Assembly (NCBI GenBank): GCA_034620365.1
Contig: JAQGEQ010000010.1
Location: 372,001 to 436,000, forward strand
Source: Pegea sp. RAD2-039
Lineage: Eukaryota; Chordata; Thaliacea; Salpida; Salpidae
Reading direction: 5' to 3'
DNA: 64,000 bases
A program made the position numbers and the translations under genes. Each line of letters starts with the position of its first letter. Within the stretch, counting starts at the first letter, position 1. The notes below the pieces were generated by a model. The model did not search any database. It saw only the letters and a program-made list of their open reading frames with translations, and was not told the DNA's origin. Below are positions 26,001 through 37,579 of the stretch, piece after piece.

Positions 26001-29000
26001 TGAGAAGAGTCATGTGACTTTCCTTCTCGTCTTTTAGCTCTTGTTCTTTCTTTTCAAGTTGAGATTGTTTATTTGTAAGTTCACTTTCAACTTCTTTTAA
26101 TTGATTCATTAAATTGATGATGGTTTCTTGATCAGCTTGTTTCAATTCATCCTGAAGACTCGCACCAACTTCCTCAGCTGATTCTGTATCTTTAGTTTCA
26201 CAAATTGAATGTTGAAGAGGATTCATCTTCACTGAGGATATTTCTAACATAGCCCTGAAGCTTTCAACATCACACTTTAAATTTTCAATCTCCACTTTTT
26301 GTTTTTTCTGCAAATTATTCGTTTTTATTGGAATCGAGTTGTCGGGCGAACCACTTACAGCGAGCTCATCTACAAGCTGCTTCTCAGAAGTCATCTCTGA
26401 AAGTTTCTTGTTAGTATCTAGAAATATTTGTTGAGTTTCTTGAAAACTTTTTTCGTGATTTTTGACTTGCAGCATCAGATCTTTGATCTGTTTTACTTCA
26501 TTCTGATCAACAAATCGTTGGATTTAAATACTTGGTTGAATGAGAATAGATGGAGATTGTTTAGTTGGAATTAAATCAGGAAACTTACTTCAGTCTCTGG
26601 CTGAAATTTGGCGAAGAAAAATTCGTTTTCATTTTTTAACTCTTCGATTTTTCTATTTTTAGCTGAAATGGAATCTTGAAGATTTTTGATTTCATTTTGT
26701 TGGATTGCCTGTTTTGAAAACAAAACGATTCAAAAGTTGGGTAGTTGAACGCCAATCTAATACAAACCAGTTGGTCAAGATGAATCAAATGCTCGTTGCT
26801 GAGGTAAACTGACGTTTCTTGCTCTTTCTCCAAAGATTTAGATAAATTAGAAATTTGTTCAGTTCTGAATGATTCACAACAACCAAAAATTAACGAAAAT
26901 ATTTGAAAGTAATTCGTGAAAAAAATAAGAATTACAATTGTTGAATTTGTGTATTCTCAGCCATCATTGTCAGGTCCGGTCCAAGACTGAAATACAACTT
27001 TATTATAAATCAACAGACCAAGTGATCAACCAAATCAACTTACTCAAGAGATCCTGAGCTTTGCACATTTACAATCCTACTTTCAGTATCTGTAACTTCA
27101 TTTTAATCATAAAATATCTTTATTTAGATTCATTGTAATAAGCAACCTGGTGATTGAAGAGATGTAGTTACAGCTTCTAATGTTTGATTCTTCACTTGTA
27201 GGAACTACAAAAAAAAAGATGTTTTCGACGAGAATAATTAAAGGAGATTTAATAACGAAATATTTCTTTTGTGAAAATTGTCAACCTGATCTGAATTTAA
27301 TTCTGTTCTAACTTCTTCTTCTAATTTAGTATAAGACGAGTAAAAAAAATCAGCCTTCAAAATAATACCTGACTGTTTATTAAACCTTGTCAAATCTTCA
27401 AATGTACCCACTAAAATTCAGATACAAGTAACTCACCCGTCTCTGTAATCCCTCTTTGTCGTTCTCGGCTTTCTCTGCATCTTCAGTAAGCCGCTGAACT
27501 TCTTTTTGTAAAATTAACATCTTTTCTGAATATTCATCTGAAATCTGTTGATGCTGCAAAGTTTCACTTAAAGCAGAATTCAATTGATGCTCTAAACACG
27601 CTTTCTCATTTCGTAAAGCTGCACAAAGTAAAGTTGTATTCACTTCAGCAAGTGTTCTTTACTTCTTGTACTCACTCATCATAGTATCTCCTTTATACTG
27701 CTCAAGCTGTCTCTTCATTTCTTCAATTTGTTCGTTTTGAAGATTAATCCTCTTTAAATATTGCTCACTTTCATTTTTGTACTGAACATTTTGTTGGGTG
27801 AGAAGAGTATTTTCAGTCACCTACAAGTAACAATAGTAAGATACAACATACAAGCTTTCCACACCAACCATTTCTTCATGTTCCTTCTTCTTTTCTGATA
27901 ACTGTTGGAAGTCTTTCAACAATCTTCGATATCTCTCATCCTTTGATTCAGATTCTTTCTCAGGCACTATGCGATCCGTAAATAAAGTGTTATGAAGAGG
28001 TTCAGCTGATAATTTCTTCATCCGTTTTTTTTCAATTTCACAACTGGAACGAGCAGGTCTTTTCGTGATTGTACTAGACATTGCAGGACTCTCTTTGTTG
28101 CGCTGACCGAAGAAGATATCCCCTTTAGTAAACCCATCATCACCTACATCAGTAAACGATCAGCTGATATCAGCGACGAATAAATAGATAGATACATTTG
28201 TTGAGATCAATCATGTTGGTCAAGTTGCCCAACTTCATTCTTACTCCCACACTTGATGTCTGGGTGTTCGGACACCACGTCATCCTTCGCGATTGTGTCT
28301 CCTGTTTTGTGGATGAAGCTTAGGTCATTTTGACCAGGAATTCTACTACCAAGTCACCTTTTGCCGAGATGAAACCAGCACCATCCCAACCATCCCCTCT
28401 AATCTTTCTTCGAAGTCTGTTATCAGGTGCAGCTTCTCCTCTTCGCCTTCTTTAGTTTTTAAATTACTCAACTCCATTTGCTTCTTCAACTCCGAAATTC
28501 TTCTCTTCAGCTTTTTAATTTCTATCTTCTGCTTGTGGATGCAAGCTTCTTCAGACAGGACCTCATTCAGTTTAGGAGTGTTCTTCACCCTCTTCGCATT
28601 ACTTGCAAACTAACAAAGAAGAAGGTTTAGAAATTGAAAGTAGTCAGCGGCAGGTAGGACTAACGCGAAGAGTACTGTCAGTCTCTTCAAGTGAAGCTAG
28701 GGTCACTGTGCAAATAATCGATGTCAGTGAGTTTCCACCCAGAGAGGACTGCAAATACCGCGTCAGATTTGAATCACGAAAAGAAATGTATCTTCTAAAA
28801 AGTAAATGATCAAATAAATCTTTGTTGCTACCACCAAGGACTACTTACCCTGTTTCACTACTGATTTGATCAATCACTCGACATAAAGTTGAAAGACTTT
28901 TGTTAATGAAGGAACCTTCAGCGAGCCGAACACCTTCAGTTCTCGCTTGATTGACTCGTTCGGAACCAGCTAAATCGACCATATTCTAAGCATATGATTA

Positions 29001-30424
29001 TTAGCAAGGAAGAAATGACCTGAAGAAGTAGCTTACCAGCTGAGTAATCCACACAGATTTATCACTGTCTCCTATGTCATCAGATAGATCGCGTTTCCGG
29101 CTCTCTATGATCTGCAACAACAAGTAGTCTGTCTCACTTTTCTACTGATCAGTAAGATATACCCACCACACGAAATATTGAATGAGAGCGGCTACTGTCA
29201 GCGTTGCAACCGGTTGCTGCAGTCACTCGCTTCTTTTGCCCTTTCATGACTTCGCTCATGACGTCATCATAAGAAGCAGCAAACACTTCTTTCAGATTAG
29301 AAACATAAATAGATTTCTGTACAAAACTACATTTTAGTAAAATTTAAACAAAATCGATTGTACTATTATTTTGAATGATAAATAACAAATAATAATGAGA
29401 CATAACATCTTACCTTCTCATCTTCACGTATTTTGAGTTGTAGAGTTTCGGAGTTCAACAGATCTCTAAGGTTTTCATTGTAGATCTCAAGATAAGAAAC
29501 TCGTAGAAGATACTCACGATTAGGAGTCTAATAATTTCAACATCAGTTTTAAGCTCATATAGGTGGAATAAAACAAAGATCAAACCTCTTGGATACAATC
29601 AAAAATATGTTTTACAGATAATGGAATAATACCAGGAGAATGATCAGTTCCTAACATGGTAAAAGTTTTGCCTGATGAAGTTTGTCCATATGCAAAAATA
29701 GTTGCTACAACAGAACAAATTACAACATATATCTGATATCTAATTCATAAATTCATTTAAATACAATATTTAGTTTAAAACATTTTTAGAACAATGAAAT
29801 TATAAATACACAACTAAACCCAAATTATTTTTATAACTAAATTAAATTAATCATTAAGTATGCTAACTATTACTTAATCATAACTACAAAAATGATAAAA
29901 CAAAATAGAATACCGTTAAAGCCTTGCATAGCCTTATCAATCACAGGTTTTGTGACTTCATTAAAAAGCTCCTTGGTGCTAAATGTTTCATCAAAAACCT
30001 TATCTAAAGAAGTAAAATAAAATTTATTTATGTTATTCAAGCATAATAAAACTCACATTTATATAATAATATGAATAATTTCATTAAAAAATTTATAAAC
30101 TATAAAATTCCTAACCTTTTATCAAAGATATTATTATTTAATAATTTATTATTCAAGCAGTAAGTAGCTCATAAATTTATATAATAATTTGATAAAGTCT
30201 TATGATTAAATCTTACCAAAATTATAAGCTTTTTGTTTTTCTACATCAGTCTTTGTTTTTATGTTATTAGCAGAAACTTCCCAAAATACCTCCTCTTTTT
30301 CTTCTCTGTTAAAAGTATCAGAAAGGGCATGAAGTATTACATCAAATTAGAAAAATAATTAAATGTACCTCTGATTCAACGGTCGAGATCTAATATAGAC
30401 TTTTACACCATCTTTATCAGCCAT
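20086..30424 (-). CDS. CENPE: Kinesin-7 (CENP-E-like) motor with long coiled-coil tail
   Basis: Plus-end microtubule motor of the kinesin-7 family, which in animals links kinetochores to spindle microtubules during chromosome congression. The ATG (30424) starts [19 protein letters not shown]. Motor landmarks: P-loop GQTSSGKT at residues 85-92, switch [12 protein letters not shown], switch II DLAGSE, then [17 protein letters not shown] and [10 protein letters not shown]. Just after the motor is RRMTWCP, like the RRVTWC stretch of CENP-E. First exons: 30369-30424, 30217-30305, 29914-30003, 29704-29586, 29527-29414. The rest is almost pure Glu/Lys/Leu heptad coiled coil, including a 2,088-bp exon (22592-24679). 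About 40 GT-AG introns of mostly 45-90 bp interrupt it; I estimate about 2,500 residues. The C-terminal exons leave the coiled coil ([16 protein letters not shown], then [18 protein letters not shown]) and end FETTSTK, without the CAAX prenylation box of human CENP-E. The last 3 exon joins are inferred from splice sites. Confidence 0.9.
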
Positions 30425-31370
30425 AATCAACACTAAGCTATATAAATTTATATAAAAAACTAGACTATACCTAAAGATTAACTGTACCAGAAATTAGTAA
30501 AGCTTAGTAATTAGAAGTAGATAGAAAATTAGCTAAAAAATTTAAAAATTAAATAATCTACAATAGAGAGAATCACCAGATGAAAAGATTAAAACCATAT
30601 GCATGAAATAAATTTCTTCGAAATAAAAGTAGGCACAAACATAAATTTCCAAATATTTTGCTAACATAGTAGTTAGCAAATTGTAAGCGCGAAGTAAATT
30701 TAAAAAATGCTTATTTGAAGTTAAAGCCATAATGTACACACTTATTAAATAATATGATCAACCCTTTTTTTATTTTAAAAATAATCATAATAGTATTAAA
30801 ATGAAATATAAAAGAGATTAAAAAATTATACCAATGATATTAGCAAGAATATCTGGTATGTATACTATCATAGTAAATCTATAGTAAAAAGTGTGTGTGT
30901 ATAATGGCTAAAAATCAAGTTATATAATGACTAAAGCCTATAAATGATTTAAAATTATTTTAATTCGGCGACCTTAAATTTAAAACAGCTACAACATTTA
31001 ATAATCAACAAAATATAAATAGATTATACATTCAGAAAGAATCATTTTCTTACCCTATTCATTGAAATAAACCTGTTTATATTCCGCCGTTGCAATCTAA
31101 TGTTGCTTAGTCGAGAAAAACTAGTATAAGGAATCTCATGTTTTTGAGGAAACATTTTAAACTCTATATTAAAGTTTAAAGCTACTAAATATGAATAAGA
31201 TAAGTGTAATACGCTTTTTCTAAACTAATATTCTGTCTTTCATTGTTTAATTTCATCCACTAAAAAAACGTTAGTATTTATAAAATAGTAGTAAAAATCT
31301 TGTTGAGAGTTTGAGTTTAATAACACATAAAGTTGATGCTAGATATTACAAAAATGCTATGTTTTTAAGT
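30425..31370. other. Upstream region of the kinesin gene
   Basis: Should hold the kinesin promoter, but no box is convincing. On the minus strand TTATATAGCTTAG lies just before the start codon, an acceptor-like site. A short GTGTGTGTGT run lies near 30890. I see no gene. Confidence 0.4.
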
Positions 31371-31372
31371 AC

Positions 31373-32140
31373 AGTGCATCCTTGCTATAACGGCCGCCGC
31401 TAATCCGGTCCCTCGATAATCCGACCGGTTTCAGTAGAGAAGTAGAATTAATTAATTCAGCTAAAATCAATGTTTCCCTGAATGGAGATCACTGGAAAGT
31501 TGACAATAAATCCATTTTTACGCTTATGTCGCAAGTTTTTTTGCTCGAGTTTGATCTTTCTGGTTTCGTCAGGAATGTGAGAAGGGCTGTCCAGTAACTG
31601 GTCCAATACTGTTAGAAACTGCCTCTCAGTTCCACCATTTAATTTACAGTGAATGTCTAAGCCCTTTTTAGCAAGTTTGGGGTTTCAATGGAGGTTTTGC
31701 GGGAGATTCGGCTTGAGCAATCTCAAAACATGCGATGAGAAATTAAGTTCAGATAGCTCATCTGCTGAGCAATTTGTTAATGAATTTTCTGGCATAACCG
31801 AGGGCATTTCCAAGCATCAAATTTTTAAATGCGATGAAGCCGGATTGTACTTTAGAATGTTGCCTGAACATACCTTAGCATCAGTACACAACCGGCCGGA
31901 TGGAACAAAACAGGCAAAAAACAGGGTGACAACAAATGCCAGTGGAACAATAAAGTTACCTTTATTGTTAATAGGTAAGGCTAAAATCCGTTTTGCTTTC
32001 GTAATCTCAGCAAGGAGCCGCTGCTGGTTGTCTACCGAAATAAAGCAAATGATTGGGTCGACCGTGATATTTTCCGCAATTTGTTTTTTAACTGTTTCGT
32101 TCCCGAAACGAAGCAAAAGCTCAACACCATTTAGCTCAAG
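31373..32140 (+). pseudogene. Broken pogo/Tigger-type transposase with 5' terminal repeat
   Basis: The left end CAGTGCATCCTTGCTATAAC and nearby GCTAATCCGG resemble pogo/Tigger terminal repeats and match the small elements at 48.0 and 54.4 kb. Transposase fragments follow in order: CPVTGPILLETASQF (helix-turn-helix side), ASLGFQWRFCGRFGL, then the first catalytic Asp region CDEAGLYFRMLPEHTLAS and SGTIKLPLLLIGKAK. A one-base frameshift near 31980 moves the frame to NPFCFRNLSKEPLLVVYRNK and DWVDRDIFRNLFFNCFVPE. A stop follows. The rest of the DDE/D core and the right end are missing. It is a dead fragment. The long minus-strand frame across it is a shadow. Confidence 0.85.
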
Positions 32141-32164
32141 ACTTGTTTGTACTATTTCGTCAAT

Positions 32165-32290
32165 ATTTAAGAAACCCCAAAGACTTTTTCTTTTGCATCT
32201 CACTGTGTTTTGCTTTGTTTTTAATATCATCGCAAATCCAGCATTGCCGTTCTCGGCCGAAACAGACCCTGTTATTACTACTATTATCAA
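32165..32290 (+). repeat. Copy of the R110 dispersed repeat
   Basis: AAAGACTTTTTCTTTTGCAT, TGTTTTGCTTTGTTTTT and TTCTCGGCCGAAACAGACC match the copies at 12.9, 47.2 and 53.1 kb. It abuts the Tigger fragment, so it could be part of that element's non-coding 3' region or a separate insertion. Confidence 0.6.
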
Positions 32291-32299
32291 TATTTCAAA

Positions 32300-33660
32300 G
32301 TATGTATATTGCTTTCAAGGTGATTTGCAGTTTTACTGCTCAATCAAAAAAACAATACTTTTTGTGTAAAATATTTGAAATTAAAATAAAGGATGAGTTT
32401 TGAGTGAACTGCAGAGCTAGATAGTAATGTATCTCATAGTAATATATGCAGCTTTTTATAACATTTTACAATTTAATTCTGTTATGTAAAATAGAAGAAA
32501 TCGAAATATTATATATTTATATCATAAATGTACATTTACGAGGTAAACAAAAAAGCAAGATTAATTAAAGATAATGTTTAACTTAAATTTTAATAAACTT
32601 ATTAAACGTGTCTACTTCTACATATTCCGGACCTCCCCTATCACTTACGTTTATATTTTACTTGCCACGTAAACTTGCGATTTAGTTCAAAACTGTTTAC
32701 TGTCTTTTGTTTTAATCGAATCCTTTTCAAAATTATACTACTTCAGGCTAAATTTAAATTCATAAATCTACTAATAAAGCTCTTATTTTTAAGTTTATAA
32801 ATAATATAATTCTTTTACTGTCGTTGTTGTAACTAAACAACTTTCTTATTTGTTTTTCATATTAATTATTTTAATATTTTTACTAATATTGGTAGAATGA
32901 GTTTTAATAATCTTATATTTTTATGGTAATCTATTTCTAATTTGTATATTTTTATGTAAACATTTTGCATGAGTTTTCCTGTTAATTTATTAGAAATTTT
33001 TTTCTTTAATTTTTTTCTAAAGTCAAAAGATATTTGATTATTGATACCTGTCTAAAGTAAAAGTATTAATATTTTTATAATAAAAAATAAAATTTATAAA
33101 GTAAAAAGAATTCTTGAAAACGGCTCTTCTATTTTATAAATAAATCTCAAATAAACTATAATTTAATTGGTTTAATTATTATTTTTTTTTATTTAATTTT
33201 ATGTTTAGTTATTAATATAGGAACTCTTATTATAGATATTAGTGTGTATCAAAATCAATGAAATATATTATTGATTGAAAATTATAAGAGCTTTATGTTA
33301 AATAATTTTTTGATAAATGGTTTATTTTATAAAAACCAATTTTATGATTTTTTTATACTTTGAAAAGGTAATAAAATTTTATATTAATCTTTTCATAATA
33401 TATAAGTTGAAAAACTTTAATAACTTCTTTAGTTTATTTTTTCAAAAACTAGTATGTCTGATGAAAGCATAATTTTATATTTACTTATTTATTGTTATAT
33501 ATTATAGTTCATTTATAATTACTTTATTTTAATCTTTTATCAATCAATACATTTTGTATATTTTAGCATACAATATTTTTTATGATAAATTTCTATTTAA
33601 ACATAATTGAAATAAGATATATAAATTATTTTTGTAAAGAATAATTTTCAGTATTTAATA
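32300..33660. other. Intergenic, upstream of DCTN5
   Basis: Very AT-rich with no exon-like block. It presumably contains the promoter of the DCTN5/DAD1 pair. GAATAATTTTCAG lies 13-25 bp before the DCTN5 ATG. Confidence 0.5.
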
Positions 33661-33666
33661 TTAGTC

Positions 33667-34206
33667 ATGGATATTGAAACTGAGAATTATAAAGCTGGCA
33701 GTTATATTGAAACATCATCTGGTAACAAAGTCAGTAGACAAACTGTGCTATGTGGCAGTCAAAACATAGTTTTAAATGGAAAAACAGTAATTCAAAATAA
33801 CTGTATAATAAGAGGAGATTTAGCAAGTGTTCGAATTGGTCGTCATTGTGTGATTCGTAAAGATACAGTCATTCGTCCACCATTTAAGCAATTTGCCAGA
33901 GGTGTTGCTTTTTTCCCCTGTACAATTGGAGATCATGTTTGGATTGGTGAAGGTTCAGTTGTAAATGCTGCACAAATTGGTTCATATGTTCATATTGGAA
34001 AAAATTGTGTAATTGGAAAACGTTGTTCTTTAAAAGATTGTTGTATGATAGCTGATAACACTGTCCTAGCACCTGATACAGTAGTTCCATCATTTCTTAT
34101 TGTTAGTGGTCAGCCTAGCAAACCAACTGGTGAACTACCTGAGTCTGCACAACATCTAATGATTGATGCAACCAAACAATTTTATAAAAACTTTCAATCT
34201 GAATGA
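33667..34206 (+). CDS. DCTN5: Dynactin subunit 5 (p25)
   Basis: Pointed-end subunit of dynactin, the cofactor that lets cytoplasmic dynein bind and move cargo such as early endosomes. The product is 179 residues against about 182 in human, uninterrupted by introns. It follows the family closely: [20 protein letters not shown] near the N-terminus, then the left-handed beta-helix of hexapeptide repeats ([38 protein letters not shown]), and ends [19 protein letters not shown]. The ATG follows an ATTTTCAG acceptor-like site. DAD1 begins 264 bp downstream on the same strand. The lack of introns contrasts with most neighbours. The assignment is secure. Confidence 0.96.
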   Translation: MDIETENYKAGSYIETSSGNKVSRQTVLCGSQNIVLNGKTVIQNNCIIRGDLASVRIGRHCVIRKDTVIRPPFKQFARGVAFFPCTIGDHVWIGEGSVVNAAQIGSYVHIGKNCVIGKRCSLKDCCMIADNTVLAPDTVVPSFLIVSGQPSKPTGELPESAQHLMIDATKQFYKNFQSE

Positions 34207-34285
34207 GTTCATATTTATTGTATCTTTAGCATGTTTTTTACATGTGAATATTTTTTGGTTTAGTCCATAAAATTATAATTAATTA

Positions 34286-34291
34286 AATAAA
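34286..34291 (+). terminator. AATAAA polyadenylation signal of DCTN5
   Basis: AATAAA lies about 80 bp after the DCTN5 stop and before DAD1, so DCTN5 has its own 3' end signal whether or not the two are co-transcribed. Confidence 0.55.
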
Positions 34292-34470
34292 TGTTGAAAC
34301 TTTTCATATTTTACTTGAAATCAACGATTATTTTTTACACCAATGTTTAGACTGTTTTTTCTCTTTTTTATTGACTTGCTTAGATGTGATGTATTTTGTC
34401 GTAATCTGTGCTTTTTTTGTTTTTAGATTTATTTTAATCCTGTTACTTTTAGTATTCATTGGATCTCAAC

Positions 34471-35207
34471 ATGTCTGAAAGTGTGGTTGAAGTTGCCAAA
34501 AAGTTCTTTTCAGATTATAAAGTAAAAACTGATCAACATTTGAAGGTAAATATCCTTTTATCAGTTTGATTTATTATTAACAATTCACTACGTATTGTTT
34601 TTGATGTTGTTTAGATCATTGATTGTTATCTTGGCTACATATTGATTACTGGAATTATTCAATTTGTCTACTGTTGTTTGGTTGGAACTTTTCCATTTAA
34701 CTCCTTTTTGTCCGGCTTCATCTCCTGCGTTACATGTTTTGTTCTCGGAGGTTAGTTAAACTTCAACAGCGTTTTTTTAACCAAAATTTATTTTTCTAAA
34801 TTTGTGAGCTCTTCTAATAACATGATAATAAAAAATATTTAAGGAATATTTGATAAAATACTAGTTTGGCTGATTTAGCACTTTAACCTGTAAGAACTTT
34901 TCTACCAACAAAACCAAGCCATTAAAGGCTTCCCACAGCTATTGCGTTTAGTAATCTAATATGAGGGCGCGAAACTTTGTGCAACTACTTTAAATGTAGC
35001 CTGTATGACCCTCAACAATATTTTCTCTTACAAATTCATTTAGCTTTTCATAAAATGATTGAATTTTGAATTTCAGTAAATCTCCGCCTTCAAGTGAATA
35101 AAGAGAACTCGGCAGACTTTAAGTCAGTGACCCCTGAACGTGCTTTTGCTGATTTTCTTTTTGGCCATTTTGTTCTTCATCTTGTGGTCACTAACTTCAT
35201 GGGGTAA
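34471..35207 (+). CDS. DAD1: DAD1, oligosaccharyltransferase subunit
   Basis: Small ER membrane subunit of the oligosaccharyltransferase complex, which N-glycosylates nascent proteins (yeast Ost2). Three exons, 34471-34545, 34615-34750 and 35077-35207, join in phase to give 113 residues, the exact usual length. Recognisable blocks are [20 protein letters not shown], the hydrophobic [40 protein letters not shown] and the conserved C-terminus [20 protein letters not shown]. Three membrane helices are evident. The first intron is 69 bp, the second 326 bp. The ATG lies 20 bp after a GTTACTTTTAG acceptor-like site. DCTN5 ends 264 bp upstream. Confidence 0.95.
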
Positions 35208-36080
35208 AACCTTTGGAGCAATTCAATTCATCTCTTTCTGATTACATAAGTTTTAAAAACGACTGAATGTGTTATAATAGCAACTTTAATAGACAACTTT
35301 AATACTTAGTAGTAATTTTGAAGCATACTTCATCATATAAATTTCAGAGTGATTTTTATGAGTTGTATACGATTTTTATAAGCAAGTTTATTTATAATGA
35401 AAAAGTTGGTTTAATAAATGTGACTTGTTAAAATAATTTGTTAAATTATTCCTTGTTCTGTAGCAAACTGAAGCTTTTCAAGAGAATCTTTTTAAACTGA
35501 TTTAACTTTGATTACAATATAAAATATACTTAGGTTTAGCAGCAAGTATAGTGTCAGTATTTCAAACAAATATATTTTTGCTGTTGACTAGTTGGGTGTT
35601 GATTATAAACTTAGCAGGGTTGCAAAACTTTCAATTTGTTCATAACAAACATATTTGAATTTACTGAACACAAGTTAGTCTCGACTTTTCAGAATGCTGC
35701 AATTTTTTACTGCTTATAAATTGTTAGATATATTTAAAAAATTATTTATGAAACTACATTAGAGTGCCAGAATATTCCCAGTTTTGTTCATCGCAATCTT
35801 TAAACAAAATTAAAATTTGCTGAAATTATAATGATGTTATAACCTTGTTAAGTTTTCATGCAATCTGTCTGACTAAAGTTGTTTGGAGTTTACATAACTT
35901 TAATTAAGTTCTTTATCAAATTGAATTTTGTAACTTGTACTTTTTCATGTAAAACCTTTCAAGTAAAAGTTCAGTTTAAAATGTTATTCTATGTAAAATG
36001 AAATAAGAACCAGTTAGTTAGACAGTTATTAAATTCTAACCTCAAAATTATTTGATCATGATTTTCCATCAAAGAAGTGG
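35208..36080. other. Intergenic, nothing recognised
   Basis: AT-rich spacer between DAD1 and the second LINE copy; no feature can be supported. Confidence 0.5.
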
Positions 36081-36084
36081 AGAA

Positions 36085-37300
36085 TACATTTATCACTACT
36101 TCTTAACATCACTCTGAGGCAAGGGAGAGTTCCACTCTTATTCATAAAAAGGGTCACTGCACTTAACTACAGATCAGTTTTGCTGACTTCAGTTATCCGC
36201 ATAAGATGTCCAGCATGGCTTTGTGAAACGGAGATCTTCCTTGACTCAACATTTAACTTTTCCCAATGAGCTTACAGCCCATTATGAAAGTAACACTCCC
36301 TGTGACATCTTATATCTCGATTTTGCTAAAGCGTTTGATTCTGTCCCACACAATAAGCTCATTATTGTGTTACAAAAATTAAAAAATCTACAACTTTAAC
36401 TTAAAGTGGATTGAAGATTACTTATCAGGTAGAATCCAACAAACTCGTGTTGAAAGATCTTTTCTACTTATAGTCAAATCACTAGTAATGTTCCTCAGGG
36501 TTCTGTTCTGGGTCCCCTTCTCTTTTTAATTTTCATCGAAGACCTCATCAGAAGACTAGTAGCAGTAGATGATGTCAGTGTGTTTGTGTATGCAGATGAC
36601 ATCAAGATATAATCTTGCAATCCTTCAAAACTTCAAACTGCACTACACACTGTAGAAAACTGGTCTATGAACTGACAGCTCAGAATCCAGCCCACAAAGT
36701 CTGAACTTATAACTTTCTGTCGTAAATCAGCTGCAAATTCTTTGAACCAATATTTCGTCAATGGGTTTATTATTCAACAAGTATCTTCGGTTCTAGACCT
36801 TGGCACTACTCTATCATCTGACTTAGTGCATGGATGCCATGTCAAGTTAGTGATATCAAAAAAATTGAATCCGTTCAGGCCACATTTACGAGATTGGTAT
36901 GTAGGAAACTTAATATTAAATATGATAGTTATAAACAACGTCTCAGCTTCTTCAATTTAGATACTTTGGAAATTCGACGGTTTGAATACGACTTAATTCT
37001 TATTTTAAAAATTATCCACAATTTAATTGACCTTCAGTTTGATGACTTCTTTTCCATTAGTCCTTCCCTCAAGTTATATCAACTCAGACGACACACATTA
37101 CATCTTTATCAGCCCATATCACCTGGTACGTTAATCAGAGCACAAGTTTTTTTTTATTCCGCACAATTAGTACATGGAACCAGCTAACATCAGACATTTT
37201 CATGTAGGTATTATTTGTGAATTTGTGTGATAGCGAGAGGTGCTCTCTTCAAGCAACCTCCTTCGTGTTTATTGTAATAAATACGTAAAATTGTTAACAG
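36085..37300 (+). mobile_element. Decayed LINE (CR1/Jockey-like) retrotransposon, copy 2
   Basis: 5'-truncated copy of the same family as at 13.8-15.5 kb. It keeps KAFDSVPHNKLIIVLQ, a VPQGSVLGPLLFL-like motif near 36490-36535 and the catalytic VYADDIKI (near 36586-36609), which copy 1 has lost. The C-terminal part (LRRHTLHL, SPGTLIRA) is at 36960-37190. Several stops and frameshifts interrupt it. It ends in GTGTTTATTGTAATAAATA. Relative to copy 1 it has an internal deletion near 36190 upstream of the catalytic region. Confidence 0.87.
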
Positions 37301-37508
37301 TTTAGGTCAAATAAATATGATTTTGAAAACAATTCAGCAAGTAAATCTCGAAATTTACTAAATGTTGTTTTAATAAGTTTTTTCCTTCTATATTTAGTCC
37401 TATGATGTGAGAATGAATTAAGAAAAAAAATGGTCATTAATATATTACTTCTATAAATAAAACAATTCTATTGAATATTGTAAAAACATTTTATAGTTTT
37501 TGAATCGT

Positions 37509-37514
37509 TTTATT
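37509..37514 (-). terminator. AATAAA polyadenylation signal of PGS1
   Basis: Minus-strand AATAAA lies 66 bp beyond the PGS1 stop, between it and the LINE fragment. Confidence 0.5.
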
Positions 37515-37579
37515 CGATTTGTAAGCAATTAGTCTAAATAAATATTTTATAATGAAAATGAATAGTCAAAAAAGTTAGG

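Noticed and set aside
31817..32290. 157-codon minus-strand open frame
   Set aside because: It is antisense to Tigger transposase blocks on the plus strand, which carry the recognisable motifs.
33884..34093. Minus-strand frame within DCTN5
   Set aside because: Shadow of a well-matched conserved gene on the plus strand.
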